From assembly GCF_900156065.1 (NCBI RefSeq), contig NZ_FTNF01000008.1, positions 1-64,000 of the forward strand: 64,000 nt of DNA, read 5' to 3'. The position numbers were made by a program, and so were the translations under genes. Source of the DNA: Micromonospora avicenniae (GTDB lineage Bacteria; Actinomycetota; Actinomycetes; Mycobacteriales; Micromonosporaceae). Positions 43,695 through 52,687 of the stretch are shown piece by piece (position 1 is the first letter of the stretch; every line of letters starts with the position of its first letter). The notes below the pieces were generated by a model. It did not search any database, was not told where the DNA came from, and was given only the letters and a program-made list of their open reading frames with translations.

Positions 43695-44183
43695 TCATTC
43701 ATGGTGCTCGACGGCCATTGGCGAACCCGGCTGCCCGAACCACGCATCGCGGACGGCATGCAGGCCGTCGTCCGATGAGCCGGTCAGCCGGAAGAGCTTC
43801 CACGCGTAGCCGTACGGGTCTTCGAACTCGACGTACCGTTCGCCCCACGGCGCATCCACCGGACCGGTACCGATGACGCACCCTGCAGCCTGGCAACGCC
43901 GCGCCGCCTCCTCGACGTCCTCAACTTCCAGTCCAATGACCACGCCGAGACCGCGTGGACCGAGCTTCGTCTGACGTTCCCGCACACTGTCCGGGAACGG
44001 AATGCCTACCAGTGCGTCAACCAGCAACTGCAACGGACCCCTGCGCAGGATTGCCATCACGACATCACCGTCCCGGCCAGGCACCGTGCCCACCGGAACG
44101 AAGCCGAAGCTTCGATACAGCGTCGTGGCCGCGCTCACGTCACTGACCCGCAGCGCCACCCGCACCGGCGCCTCACCGCTCAT
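43695..44183 (-). CDS. VOC-superfamily (glyoxalase-like) protein
   Basis: This 162-residue protein has two beta-alpha-beta-beta-beta units of the vicinal-oxygen-chelate fold. It shows VRVALRVSDVSAATTLYRSFGFVPVG, partial, then VVIGLEVEDVEEAARRCQAAG, partial, and YVEFEDPYGYAWKLF with the usual metal-ligand Glu. The function could be isomerase, dioxygenase or bleomycin-type binding. TACTGT at 44191-44196 lies seven bases before ATG 44183, suggesting a leaderless message. Monocistronic. Confidence 0.85.
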   Translation of the reverse strand: MSGEAPVRVALRVSDVSAATTLYRSFGFVPVGTVPGRDGDVVMAILRRGPLQLLVDALVGIPFPDSVRERQTKLGPRGLGVVIGLEVEDVEEAARRCQAAGCVIGTGPVDAPWGERYVEFEDPYGYAWKLFRLTGSSDDGLHAVRDAWFGQPGSPMAVEHHE

Positions 44184-44301
44184 GGCCGCGACAGTACCTA
44201 ATCACCACGCGTACGACGCCCTCGCGCAACCTGACAGCTCAATTGCTGTAGCGGGTGAGGGGAGGGGTCCCGGCGGCGATGACTGGCCGTCAACTGGTCA
44301 G

Positions 44302-44790
44302 CTAACCGGCGTCGGGTCCGACACCGGGACGGGGTTCCAGGACGACCACCGCGGTCTCCGACGACCGCAGCGTCGCGAACGCGTCGATGTTCGGGTCTAT
44401 CTCGCGCCAGCGGGCCCAGAGCCGCGACCGCTCGTCGCCTGTCGCCGCGTGACCGCGTACCAGCCGTCGACCGCCGACCAGGTCGACCGTCACATCCGGA
44501 TGTGCCTGCAGGTTGAGCCACCAGGCGGGCTCACCCGCACCCCACCCGTTCATCGCCAGCGTGAACAGATTCGGTCCGTCCTCCAGGTACGCGACGATGA
44601 CGCTGCGCTGCTGTCCGCTCCGCCGTCCCGTGGTGGTCAGCCGCAACGTGCCCCAGCGGTCCGCGCGTGGCCGCCAGATCCCGATCCGGCCGCCGAAGAC
44701 TCGATACAGGGCCCGGTGGACCGACCAGGCCGTACGGATGAACCAGCGCGGCGGAAGCCGCGGTACCTTCGTGCCGTCCTCGACCGCCAT
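44302..44790 (-). CDS. DDN-like deazaflavin (F420)-dependent nitroreductase-family protein
   Basis: The 162-residue protein shows the split-barrel fold of the Ddn family. WGTLRLTTTGRRSGQQRSVIVAYLED, partial TLRLTTTGRRSGQQRSVIV, carries the Thr-Gly-Arg-Arg-Ser-Gly F420-binding loop, followed by WWLNLQAHPDVTVDL. Members use reduced F420 to reduce quinones or nitro compounds. Presence supports an F420-making actinomycete. ATG 44790 has AGGAGG seven bases upstream. Confidence 0.9.
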   Translation of the reverse strand: MAVEDGTKVPRLPPRWFIRTAWSVHRALYRVFGGRIGIWRPRADRWGTLRLTTTGRRSGQQRSVIVAYLEDGPNLFTLAMNGWGAGEPAWWLNLQAHPDVTVDLVGGRRLVRGHAATGDERSRLWARWREIDPNIDAFATLRSSETAVVVLEPRPGVGPDAG

Positions 44791-44959
44791 GGCGACCTCC
44801 TCCGGCTATCAGGCCACGGCGTAAACACGGCGTCAATCGCAGCTTCGGTCAGACCCGCAACGCCGAGTGGCCGCCAACCCCGCTGCCCGAGTTGCCGCGC
44901 ACGATCATCGAGGCCGGTGGGGTGGGCTCCGTCGGGTCCGACGGTGTCATGGCGCGCGC

Positions 44960-46930
44960 TCAGGCGGTGGCGGTCTGCCGGGGCAGTGGCCCGGCGGACG
45001 GGCCGGCGCCGTAGCCGGAGGCCTGGAGGGTGAACAGTTCGGCGTACCGCCCGCCGAGGGCCATGAGGTCGTCGTGCGTGCCGGCCTCGACGAGGTGGCC
45101 ATGGTGCAGGACGTAGATGCGGTCGGCGTGGCGGACGTTGGCGAGCCGGTGGGTGATGAGGATGGTGGTCGCCTGTCCCTGCCGGTCGCGGATGGCCTGA
45201 AAGAGCGCGTCCTCGGCGCGAGGGTCGAGGGCGGAGGACGGTTCGTCCATGATGAGCAGGTCGGCGTCGCGGAGGAACCCGCGGGCGGCGGTGATGCGCT
45301 GCCACTGTCCGCCCGAGAGGTCCTGGCCACCGGCGAAGGTGCGGTCGAGCAGCGTCTCGTACCCGTGGGGCAGCTCGTTGATCATCTCGTGTGCGGCGGC
45401 GCGGGCCGCGGCGCCCTGAATGCCCTCCCGAGACGGTGTGCTGGTGATGTCGCCGATGGCGATGTTCGTGGCGGCGGTGAACGGCCACTTGTGGTACTCC
45501 TGCGTGACGACCGCGATCCGGTCCCGCAGCGCGTCGATGTCCCAGTCCGCCGCCGGCCGTCCGTTGTAGCGGATGGTGCCGGCGGTGGAGGTACGCAGGG
45601 TGGCGATCATGGCGGCGAGGGTTGACTTGCCGGAGCCGTTCTCCCCGACGAACGCCACCGTCTGTCCCGCCGCGATGGTCAGGCTGACCTGCTCGACGGC
45701 GGCGGTGTCGCGGTCCGGGTAGCGAAGGCTCACCGCGTCCAACGCGATCTCCTGCAGCCGGCCCGGCGCCGGCTTTGCAGTGGACGGGTCGGTCTGCGCG
45801 GGTAGGTAGTCGGCGGCGCGGGTCATGAAACCGGTGTAGTCGCGGAAGTGCTGCCCCTCGGTGTAGACCCGATCGATCTGGAAGGTGACCACCGCGAGGG
45901 AGCGTTGCGCGGACTGGACGGCGATCACGCACGTCGCGGCGGCGGCCAGGGGAATCTGCCCGTCGATGAGCAGCAGGCCGAGCAGGACGTAGACGACAGC
46001 GGTGGCGATCCCGCCGACCATCGCGCCGATGGTGGTGGTCGTGGTGACCCGGCGTGCCAGGGCGAGCTGAATGTTGGTCTCGACGCCCATGACCCGGTCG
46101 TACTGGTCCAGCAGGAAACCGCGGAGGCGGTAGGAGCGTAGCTCGGGGGCCGAGACGCGTTCGGCCATCAGCCGGTGCAGCAGCCACAGCCGCCGCCGGC
46201 GTACCGACCCGGCCGCGTAGGTCTGGTATCGCAGGTGCCCCGCGCGCAGCGACGCCCACCCGTTCGGGACGGTGGCCACGAGCAGGGCAAGCAGCAGCAA
46301 CGGGTGGATCACCATGACGGCGACGGCGACCGCGAGGACGCCGCTGAGGCCGGCGAGCAGATTCATCGACGCCTGGACCAAGGCGGTGGTGGACTCCGCG
46401 CCGCGAGAGGCGCGCTCCATGTCGTCGGCGAACGCGTCGGCGTCGAACGCCTCCAACCGCACCGCCGTGGTCACCTCGAACAGACCCCGCTCCACCTCGC
46501 GGTCCACCTTCGGGGTGAGGCCGTTCTGCGCGTACCCCATCGCGGCCGCCATGCCGGCACGTAGCGCGGTCACCGTCGCCAGCGCGAGCAGGGCCGGCAG
46601 TGCGGCGATCACCTTGTCCGCGGTGGGCCCGCCCGCGAACAGCTCCACCAGCACGCGCTGGGCCGCGAGGAGCCCGAACGCGGACATCACGCCCGCGCCC
46701 ACCGTCGTGGCCGCCACCACGGACGTCCGCACCCGGTCGGCGCGCCAGCTCACCGCGACGGCGGACCAGACCAGGCGGGGCAGCTCGGTGAATACGGCGA
46801 ACAGGCCGGCCCCGGCGCGGGCCCGCATGCCGGTCTCCCACCACATCTCCCGCAATTCAGGAAGCACCGAATCGTGGTCGGCGGGCTCAGGAGGCGTTGG
46901 TGTCTGGTTGGGATGGCTGGTCGTGGCCAT
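44960..46930 (-). CDS. ABC exporter, fused membrane and ATPase domains
   Basis: The 656-residue protein has an N-terminal membrane domain (~residues 50-360, six helices, e.g. LAVAVAVMVIHPLLLLALLV). The nucleotide-binding domain has Walker A GENGSGKST, Q-loop VTQEYHKWPF, signature LSGGQWQR, Walker B LLIMDEPSSALDP and H-loop LITHRL. It works as a dimer; substrate is not predictable. ATG 46930 has GGAGGT five bases upstream. It is a single gene, next to a divergent CHAT-like remnant. The substrate could be a peptide, since peptide-processing exporters share this architecture, but there is no peptidase domain. Confidence 0.92.
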   Translation of the reverse strand: MATTSHPNQTPTPPEPADHDSVLPELREMWWETGMRARAGAGLFAVFTELPRLVWSAVAVSWRADRVRTSVVAATTVGAGVMSAFGLLAAQRVLVELFAGGPTADKVIAALPALLALATVTALRAGMAAAMGYAQNGLTPKVDREVERGLFEVTTAVRLEAFDADAFADDMERASRGAESTTALVQASMNLLAGLSGVLAVAVAVMVIHPLLLLALLVATVPNGWASLRAGHLRYQTYAAGSVRRRRLWLLHRLMAERVSAPELRSYRLRGFLLDQYDRVMGVETNIQLALARRVTTTTTIGAMVGGIATAVVYVLLGLLLIDGQIPLAAAATCVIAVQSAQRSLAVVTFQIDRVYTEGQHFRDYTGFMTRAADYLPAQTDPSTAKPAPGRLQEIALDAVSLRYPDRDTAAVEQVSLTIAAGQTVAFVGENGSGKSTLAAMIATLRTSTAGTIRYNGRPAADWDIDALRDRIAVVTQEYHKWPFTAATNIAIGDITSTPSREGIQGAAARAAAHEMINELPHGYETLLDRTFAGGQDLSGGQWQRITAARGFLRDADLLIMDEPSSALDPRAEDALFQAIRDRQGQATTILITHRLANVRHADRIYVLHHGHLVEAGTHDDLMALGGRYAELFTLQASGYGAGPSAGPLPRQTATA

Positions 46931-47016
46931 GGAGTACCTCCAGAAGGTGAGCTGAGCTCGCTGAGGTGGCGGTACCTCGGTGGGGGCCGGTCCGGTGACG
47001 CGCTCGGGGGCACCCA

Positions 47017-47442
47017 GTGTCTCTGGTCGGGGCACCAGCAGGGTTGGACTTCCTCGCGGCCTTCAGATCTCGGGAACTCATCGGGTTCGCGCGAGCGCTG
47101 ATCGCCATCCGTACGGTTGGGGCTTTCTTCGATGACGAGCTGCCCGGCGCCCAGGCCGAATCGACCAAGCTGCAGGAGCTGCACGACGTCGGGCGGGTGA
47201 GATTCGTGCGGGTCCGTTCGCTGCCCGCGCTCGTTGAAACGCTCCAGCGCGACTCGTACGACATCCTCACCATCGGCGTGCACGGCACGAGCGGCAACGG
47301 CTTCGAATACCGGATGTTGCTGCCGGATGGACCCTCCTCACCGTCCGCCCTGATGACGCTGCCGTTACCCCCGACGGTGGTCCTGGACTGCTGCTGGTCG
47401 GCCACGTCCCCCGTGCACCCTGACACGGTCGCCGCCGCGCCT
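47017..47442 (+). pseudogene. CHAT-like (caspase-fold) protein fragment
   Basis: The frame encodes VRSLPALVETLQRDSYDILTIGVHGTSGN, partial SYDILTIGVHGTSGNGFEY, and LPLPPTVVLDCCWSAT. This resembles the catalytic His (VHG) and Cys (CCWS) strands of CHAT proteases. There is no good start, the upstream fold is short, and after the Cys strand the frame turns into low-quality sequence before reading by chance into the TetR gene. I read it as a truncated or degraded CHAT protein rather than a fusion. Full-length CHAT proteins are usually larger and have partner genes. Confidence 0.35.
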
Positions 47443-47581
47443 GATCACGTCGGTCAGGAACCGGGTCGCCCGCCGTACCGGCGCCAGTCGTCCACGGCGG
47501 CGAGTCCCCCGGGTCGGGGTCGTACATCCGTGCGGTGTTCGGGTTCTGTCCGACCCTCACCCGGCGGCCGACCTGCCATTG

Positions 47582-47596
47582 CCGTACGTCATACGG
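47582..47596 (+). promoter_or_regulatory. Inverted repeat upstream of the TetR-family gene
   Basis: CCGTA-N5-TACGG lies 26 bp before ATG 47623 and overlaps a possible -10 (TACGGT). A related CCGTACG motif is part of the inverted repeat before the other TetR_C-type gene at 56426, which suggests a shared operator family. Confidence 0.45.
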
Positions 47597-47622
47597 TAGG
47601 CGGCCGGTACGATGACGCCACC

Positions 47623-48405
47623 ATGTCGAGGGAACGCAAGAGCAAGGTGGATCCCGCCCGCAGCCTGGCCATTCTGTGGCGGACCCGGGAGCCGACCAGC
47701 CGCGGCGCCGGGCCCGGGCTCAGTGTGGACCGGATCGTCCGGGCGGCGATCGAGATCGCCGACGCGGAGGGGATCGACGCGCTCACCATGCGCCGCGTCG
47801 GCGAGGCGCTGGGTGTCGGAACGATGTCCGTCTACACATACGTGCCCGGCAAGGCCGAACTGCTCGACGTCATGATCGACACGCTCTACGGGGAGATGGA
47901 ACGCCCGACGGACGTACCCGATGGCTGGCGGGGCAAGCTGGAGCGGATCGCGCGGGACAACCTGGCCCTCTACCGCGCACACCCCTGGATGCTGCGCGCC
48001 GAGACCAGCCGGCCCGTGCTCGGTCCCAACATGCTCGCCAAGTACGACTACGAGCTGAACGCGGTGGCCGGCATCGGGCTCGACGACGTGGAGATGGACG
48101 CCGTACTCACGCTGGTCCTCGGGCACGCCAAGAACTCGGCGCGGGCCGCTTCGGAGGTCTCCGACCTCGAACGCGAGACCGGCATGACAGACGGCCAGTG
48201 GTGGCAGCTGCACGCCCCCTGGCTGGAGAAGTTCATGAAGGCGGGTAGCTATCCGACGGCCGCTCGGGTCGGCACGGCGGCCGGGCAGGCGCACGGTGCG
48301 GCCTACGGGCCGGAATACGCCTTCGAGTTCGGTCTCCGGCGGGTGCTCGACGGCATCTCGGTGGTCGTCGCCGAGCGCTCGGCCGAGGCCGGACCCGCCC
48401 GCTAG
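47623..48405 (+). CDS. TetR/AcrR-family regulator with TetR_C-type ligand domain
   Basis: The 260-residue regulator has an extended N-terminal tail, an HTH (AIEIADAEGIDALTMRRVGEALGVGTMSVYTYVPGK, partial ALGVGTMSVYTYV) and a long ligand domain of the TetR_C (PF02909) type. ATG 47623 is chosen over the open upstream frame because HTH spacing and the palindrome fit. It converges with the next TetR gene with a four-base overlap of their stops. It resembles the regulator at 56426. No obvious target gene adjoins except the CHAT remnant and ABC exporter. Confidence 0.88.
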   Translation: MSRERKSKVDPARSLAILWRTREPTSRGAGPGLSVDRIVRAAIEIADAEGIDALTMRRVGEALGVGTMSVYTYVPGKAELLDVMIDTLYGEMERPTDVPDGWRGKLERIARDNLALYRAHPWMLRAETSRPVLGPNMLAKYDYELNAVAGIGLDDVEMDAVLTLVLGHAKNSARAASEVSDLERETGMTDGQWWQLHAPWLEKFMKAGSYPTAARVGTAAGQAHGAAYGPEYAFEFGLRRVLDGISVVVAERSAEAGPAR

Positions 48406-49067
48406 GGCGCGAGAAGGAGATCTGGCGCCCGGCCGACCGCTCGGCGCTTGTCGGCGCCGGCGTCCAACGCCGGCGCCACCACGGCGAAGGCGCGGTCGGT
48501 CAGCTCGGCCAGGCGATGTTCGTCGTCGCCGGGCCGCCACTGCTGGAGTATCGCGTCCAGGGCCAGCATGGCCATGCCCGCGGCCATCTGCGGGTACGGA
48601 TCGGTGCTCGGGTCGAGGTCGTGGCGGGCGGCGAGTTCGGCGGCCAGCCCGCTGCGCCACTGGATCTGACGTTCCAGCCAGCGGGCGTGCAGGGCGGGGG
48701 TGTCGAGGATGAGCCGGACCACGATCCGGGATCGCTCGGCGTGGTCGGGCTGGTCGGCGCAGCCCGAGAGCGGTCGCCAGATGGCATGACGCAGCGCGAC
48801 CGATGGTGCTTCGTTCTTCGGCCGGGCGGCGAGTTCGGTGACGACGTCCGCGCCCATGTCGGCGAGGAACCGGACGACGACGTCCTCCTTCGAGGCGAAG
48901 TAGCGGAAGAAGGTGCGCCGTGACATGCCCGCGATCGCGACGATGTCGTCGACCGTGACGGCGTCGAAGCCGCGGGTGGCCAGCAGCATCAGGGCCGCGT
49001 TGCGCAGCTCCTCGGCGACGAGTTGCCGTTTGCGTTCGGCCAGCGTGGTGTCCGACCTCGTTGCCAT
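48402..49067 (-). CDS. TetR/AcrR-family regulator divergent from an SDR gene
   Basis: The 221-residue regulator has the HTH RNAALMLLATRGFDAVTVDDIVAIAGMSRRTFFRYF, partial GFDAVTVDDIVAIAGMSRRT, and a helical ligand domain. It is divergent from the SDR gene at 49148 with an 80-bp gap, the classic arrangement for a TetR repressor and its target oxidoreductase. Confidence 0.9.
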   Translation of the reverse strand: MATRSDTTLAERKRQLVAEELRNAALMLLATRGFDAVTVDDIVAIAGMSRRTFFRYFASKEDVVVRFLADMGADVVTELAARPKNEAPSVALRHAIWRPLSGCADQPDHAERSRIVVRLILDTPALHARWLERQIQWRSGLAAELAARHDLDPSTDPYPQMAAGMAMLALDAILQQWRPGDDEHRLAELTDRAFAVVAPALDAGADKRRAVGRAPDLLLAP

Positions 49068-49105
49068 GCACCGATGCTATGCCATGCCCATTTCGGCATT
49101 CCGCG

Positions 49106-49125
49106 CACTACTTGACACTGAGTGC
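49106..49125 (+). promoter_or_regulatory. Putative TetR operator/promoter before the SDR gene
   Basis: TTGACA at 49112-49117 is a consensus -35 for the SDR gene. It is embedded in an inverted repeat GCACT-N10-AGTGC (49106-49125) with CACT-G-AGTG inside. A repressor bound here would block both divergent genes. The -10 (TAGCAC or CACCGT) is poor. Confidence 0.4.
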
Positions 49126-49147
49126 CATCGATAGCACCGTAGAACGC

Positions 49148-50074
49148 ATGAATGCTGATCGCTGGACCGCGGACCGGATCCCGTACCTGAGCGGACGCAC
49201 CTTCGTCGTCACCGGAGCCAGTAGCGGACTCGGTCTGGTCACCACCCGGGCGCTCGTCGCACGGGGCGCCCACGTGGTGATGGCCGTCCGCGACGAGGCG
49301 AAAGGTCGGGCAGCCGCCGCCTCGCTCGGTGCGGCACCCGGCACGAGCTGGGAGGTGCTCCGGATCGACCTGGCCGATCTCGACTCGGTCCGTGAGTTCG
49401 CCGACCGGATGCACGCGTCACACCGCCGGGTGGACGTCCTGATCAACAACGCCGGGACGATGGCCACACCGTACGCCCTCAGCCCGCAGGGCCACGAGCT
49501 GCAGTTGGCCACGAACCATCTCGGGCATTTCGCCCTCACCGGCCTCCTGTTCGACCTGCTGCTAGCCGGCCGTGACCCGCGTGTGGTCACGGTGACCTCG
49601 GTCAACCACCGACGGGCCCGGCTGCCCTTCGACGACACCCGGCGGTACTCGCCGATGGGCGCCTACAACTCGTCCAAACTGGCCAACGCCATCTTCGGCT
49701 GGGAGCTGCACCGTCGGTTCAGCGACGCGGGCAGCCCCGTTCGCAGCATCCTGGCCCACCCTGGCTACACCGCCACGAACCTGCAGTTCAGCGCCACCAC
49801 CAAGGGTTGGCGGCTGGTGCTGGGCCGGCTGGGCAACCCGCTGTTGGCGCAGCCCGCCGACCGTGGTGCCCTGCCCCAACTGTTCGCCGCCACCGACGCC
49901 TCGGCCCGCCCGGGTCAACTCGTCGTCCCCGGCGGGCCAGGCGAACTACGCGGTTACCCCGTACCGGGGAAACTGTCGCGCGCCGCGACCGATCCGGAGA
50001 ACGGTCGCCGCCTCTGGAAACTGTCCGAGCAGGCCACCGGCGTACGGTTCGAGGCGCTCCGGCCATCGCGCTGA
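49148..50074 (+). CDS. Short-chain dehydrogenase/reductase (retinol-dehydrogenase-like)
   Basis: The 308-residue enzyme has the SDR cofactor motif VVTGASSGLGLVTTRAL, NNAG in INNAGTMATP, and catalytic YNSSK in MGAYNSSKLANAIF. The extended C-terminus (GYTATNLQF onward) is typical of the retinol-dehydrogenase/WW-oxidoreductase-like group. Arg near MAVRDEAKG favours NADP. It oxidises or reduces a carbonyl/alcohol of unknown identity. ATG 49148 is used; the frame upstream from 49061 overlaps the TetR start. Confidence 0.9.
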   Translation: MNADRWTADRIPYLSGRTFVVTGASSGLGLVTTRALVARGAHVVMAVRDEAKGRAAAASLGAAPGTSWEVLRIDLADLDSVREFADRMHASHRRVDVLINNAGTMATPYALSPQGHELQLATNHLGHFALTGLLFDLLLAGRDPRVVTVTSVNHRRARLPFDDTRRYSPMGAYNSSKLANAIFGWELHRRFSDAGSPVRSILAHPGYTATNLQFSATTKGWRLVLGRLGNPLLAQPADRGALPQLFAATDASARPGQLVVPGGPGELRGYPVPGKLSRAATDPENGRRLWKLSEQATGVRFEALRPSR

Positions 50075-50135
50075 TCCACCTGCCTTCGAGTCAGAAGGTG
50101 ACCATCGCGCGGCGGACGGCTACGGGCTCCGCGCC

Positions 50136-51017
50136 TCATTCCCGCGCGAGACCGGCACGACGTCGTACGGCCTCGGTGACAGCGACCCAGTGCTGCTCGG
50201 ACTGCCCGTGCGCCATGGCGTCGATGAACGCGTCGCGCAGCACTCCACCTAGCGGCAACGGGACCCCGTGCGCCTGCCCGCTGTCGAGCGCGAGGTTCAC
50301 GTCCTTGTGCCCGAGCGCCAGCTTGAACGCGACCGGCTCATACTCGCGGGCGCCGATCAACCGGCCGTAGTTCGGGAAGACCACACCCGTGAACAAATGC
50401 TCGCTGACGATGTCGATGAGCAGCTTCGGGTCGAGATCGGCGGCCTCGGTGACGGTGGTCGCCTCGGCCATCGCCCCGATAGAGCAGGCGATCAGGTAGT
50501 TGACCATGATCTTGAGCAGATTGGCCCGCGCGGGTTCGTCGCCGATCGTCCAGGTGCGGCGGCCGATCACGTCGATCAGGGGCTGGACGACCGTGATCGC
50601 CTCGGCCTCGCCGGCCACGAGCACGGTCAGGTTTCCGGCGCGGGCCACCTCACTGTTGCCCAGCACCGGCGCGGCGACGTAGCGCAGGCCCAGCTCCGCG
50701 TAGCGCTGATGAGCGCGGGCCGCGAGTTCACTGCTGATGGTCGCCGTGTTCACGTGCACGGCGCCGGCAGGGGCGCCGGCCAGCAGATCCTCGTCGAGGA
50801 GGAGTCTGGTGACCGCGTCGTCGTCGCTGAGCGCGCTGAGCACCACGTCACACGTGAAGATCTCGGCCAGGTCGGCGGCCGCGGTGGCGCCCTGCTCGGT
50901 CATCTCCCGCACCGGCTCCGGCGAACGGTTCCAGACCTGGACGGGGTGACCGGCGGCGAGCAGGTTGGCCACCATCGCCTGGCCCATCGCTCCGAGCCCA
51001 ACGAACCCGATCTTCAT
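50136..51017 (-). CDS. NAD(P)-dependent beta-hydroxyacid dehydrogenase family
   Basis: The 293-residue protein begins MKIGFVGLGAMGQAMVANLL (Rossmann motif) and has HVNTATISSELA, GNSEVARAGNLTVLVAG and catalytic-Lys segment ANLLKIMVNYLIACSIGA. These match 6-phosphogluconate/3-hydroxyisobutyrate dehydrogenase-like enzymes, including imine reductases. The canonical G-x-x-G Lys motif is present, but V-D/APVLG replaces DAPVSG, so substrate choice may differ. Monocistronic, converging with the SDR gene. Confidence 0.9.
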   Translation of the reverse strand: MKIGFVGLGAMGQAMVANLLAAGHPVQVWNRSPEPVREMTEQGATAAADLAEIFTCDVVLSALSDDDAVTRLLLDEDLLAGAPAGAVHVNTATISSELAARAHQRYAELGLRYVAAPVLGNSEVARAGNLTVLVAGEAEAITVVQPLIDVIGRRTWTIGDEPARANLLKIMVNYLIACSIGAMAEATTVTEAADLDPKLLIDIVSEHLFTGVVFPNYGRLIGAREYEPVAFKLALGHKDVNLALDSGQAHGVPLPLGGVLRDAFIDAMAHGQSEQHWVAVTEAVRRRAGLARE

Positions 51018-51229
51018 TCCTGGTCACGCTCCTGGCTCTCGCGCTGGTCCGGGTGGCTGCGGTAACTCTACGGATCATGCTCGGGAGGTTCCACGGTTGG
51101 TGACAGACGTCCCGGTGAGGGTGTCGCGGCGTTCCTCGCAGCCGTGCGGAAGTTGGTGCCGCGTATCGTGCGACCGCGGGGCGTCCGGTCACGCGTCATC
51201 CGGCTGGGCCGTGTTCGGTAGGCCCACAG

Positions 51230-52417
51230 TCACCAGCGGGTGCGGATGTGCCAGCGGGTGCGGTACACCGACCGCCCGTAGTGCGGCACGAAGGCGATCA
51301 CCGCCATCACGGCGGTTATGGTGGCGGCGACCGCGAGTGGCGGCAGCCCTTTCATCATCGGCGCCGGCAGCGACAGGACGAGCACACCGATGGGCATTCG
51401 CCACAGCATCGCCCGGAACGCCGCCAGCGCGTACAAGGTCCGGCCGGCGAGGAACACCGTCGGGCCGGCGACCACGATCGCCAACTGGATGGCGTTCAGT
51501 TCCCCGATGGGGTTCCTGGTGACGATGTCACCAGCAGCGGCGACCAGCACCACGCCGGACACCATGATCAGATGGGCGTACGCCACGACCAGGCCGAAAC
51601 GGCCGGGACTGGTGGCCTCGTCGATTCCGGTGGCGAGATGGTCGGCGACGTAGACGATGTAGATCCGCCACATGGTCACGGTGATGACGAAGAGGAGGAT
51701 CAGTGCCGCTGTCCGCAGCGAGACGAACGGGGGGTCTCCGTAACGCCGTACCCCTACCAAGATGATCTCGCCCAGGGCGACGATGAACATCTGCCGGTAG
51801 CGCTCCGACAGGTGCTCGCCCGCTACCCGCATCTCCTCGTTGCTCGTACGGCCCAGCCGAGGCAGCGGATACCCGAAGAAGCTGACCGTGTAGTCGATCA
51901 GGACCGCCGTCGCCCAGATCGCCAGCCGGATCGGGCTGGGCAGGAACGCGCCGACCACCCACAGCACGCCGGTCAGGCAGAACCAGATGAGCACCCGCAG
52001 CGACCGCGTCCGCAGCGCGTGACCGCGCAGGGCCGCGATGAGGACGAGCCCGCGACACAGGTGCAGGCCCACGTACGCCCCGGCGAAGGCGATCCCGCTG
52101 ACTCCCTCGAAGGCGCTGCTGATCGCCAGTGACATCAGCAATCCGCCGAACAACACGACGAGGACGATCAGTTGGACCGCTGGCAGGCGGGGGTCGTACC
52201 AGTCGGTGGTGTACGCCGTGACCGTCCAGACCCACCAGATGGCGGCGAGCAGGACCATGGTTTCCACCGCATGGTCCAAGCTGAGATCGCCGGTCAGGCG
52301 GTCGGACAGCCGGGTGAGCGCGACGATGAGACCGAGGTCGAAGAGCAGTTCCAGGTAGGAGATTCGGCGGGGGCCTTCCTGGCTACGCAGAATCCACCCC
52401 CACCGTGTCTGCGTCAC
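51230..52417 (-). CDS. LtrA (low temperature requirement A) family membrane protein
   Basis: The 395-residue protein has about twelve hydrophobic helices and the LtrA signature near the N-terminus (YLELLFDLGLIVALTRLSD). A cytoplasmic loop HLSERYRQMFIVALGEIILVG, partial ERYRQMFIVALGEI, is highly conserved in the family. LtrA was first linked to cold growth in Listeria; molecular function is unknown. GTG 52417 has GAGAGGG upstream. Confidence 0.88.
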   Translation of the reverse strand: MTQTRWGWILRSQEGPRRISYLELLFDLGLIVALTRLSDRLTGDLSLDHAVETMVLLAAIWWVWTVTAYTTDWYDPRLPAVQLIVLVVLFGGLLMSLAISSAFEGVSGIAFAGAYVGLHLCRGLVLIAALRGHALRTRSLRVLIWFCLTGVLWVVGAFLPSPIRLAIWATAVLIDYTVSFFGYPLPRLGRTSNEEMRVAGEHLSERYRQMFIVALGEIILVGVRRYGDPPFVSLRTAALILLFVITVTMWRIYIVYVADHLATGIDEATSPGRFGLVVAYAHLIMVSGVVLVAAAGDIVTRNPIGELNAIQLAIVVAGPTVFLAGRTLYALAAFRAMLWRMPIGVLVLSLPAPMMKGLPPLAVAATITAVMAVIAFVPHYGRSVYRTRWHIRTRW

Positions 52418-52687
52418 AGCCCTCTCGTCCGGTTTGTCTCTTCCGAACTTGGTATCACGCTGCGACGGACATCGCGTGGCTTTCACCCGTACGAGACGTC
52501 AACCCTCAGATCTTGCCGGTGCATCCTCCGGGCGGCGGTCGTCAATGCAGCTCCCGCCAGCTTCAGCGGCGGCGCCGCGGACTGCCTCTGGGCCGCGGCT
52601 GCGTTCGTGCGGCCGACAACAGTCATGTCCCGAGAAGGCCCGCGGTGCGTGCCGCCTCGGATTGCGAATGCCGTCTAGCATGCGGCC

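Noticed and set aside
44637..46844. 735-codon minus-strand frame over the ABC exporter
   Set aside because: Out of frame with the exporter, which has complete Walker and signature motifs; the alternative translation is Arg/Pro/His-rich.
47017..48405. CHAT-TetR fusion protein
   Set aside because: The join region (about 47442-47622) is low complexity, and an operator-like repeat and normal start lie just before the TetR domain.
49061..49147. Upstream extension of the SDR gene to 49061
   Set aside because: It would overlap the divergent TetR start and lacks SDR similarity; ATG 49148 fits the domain start.
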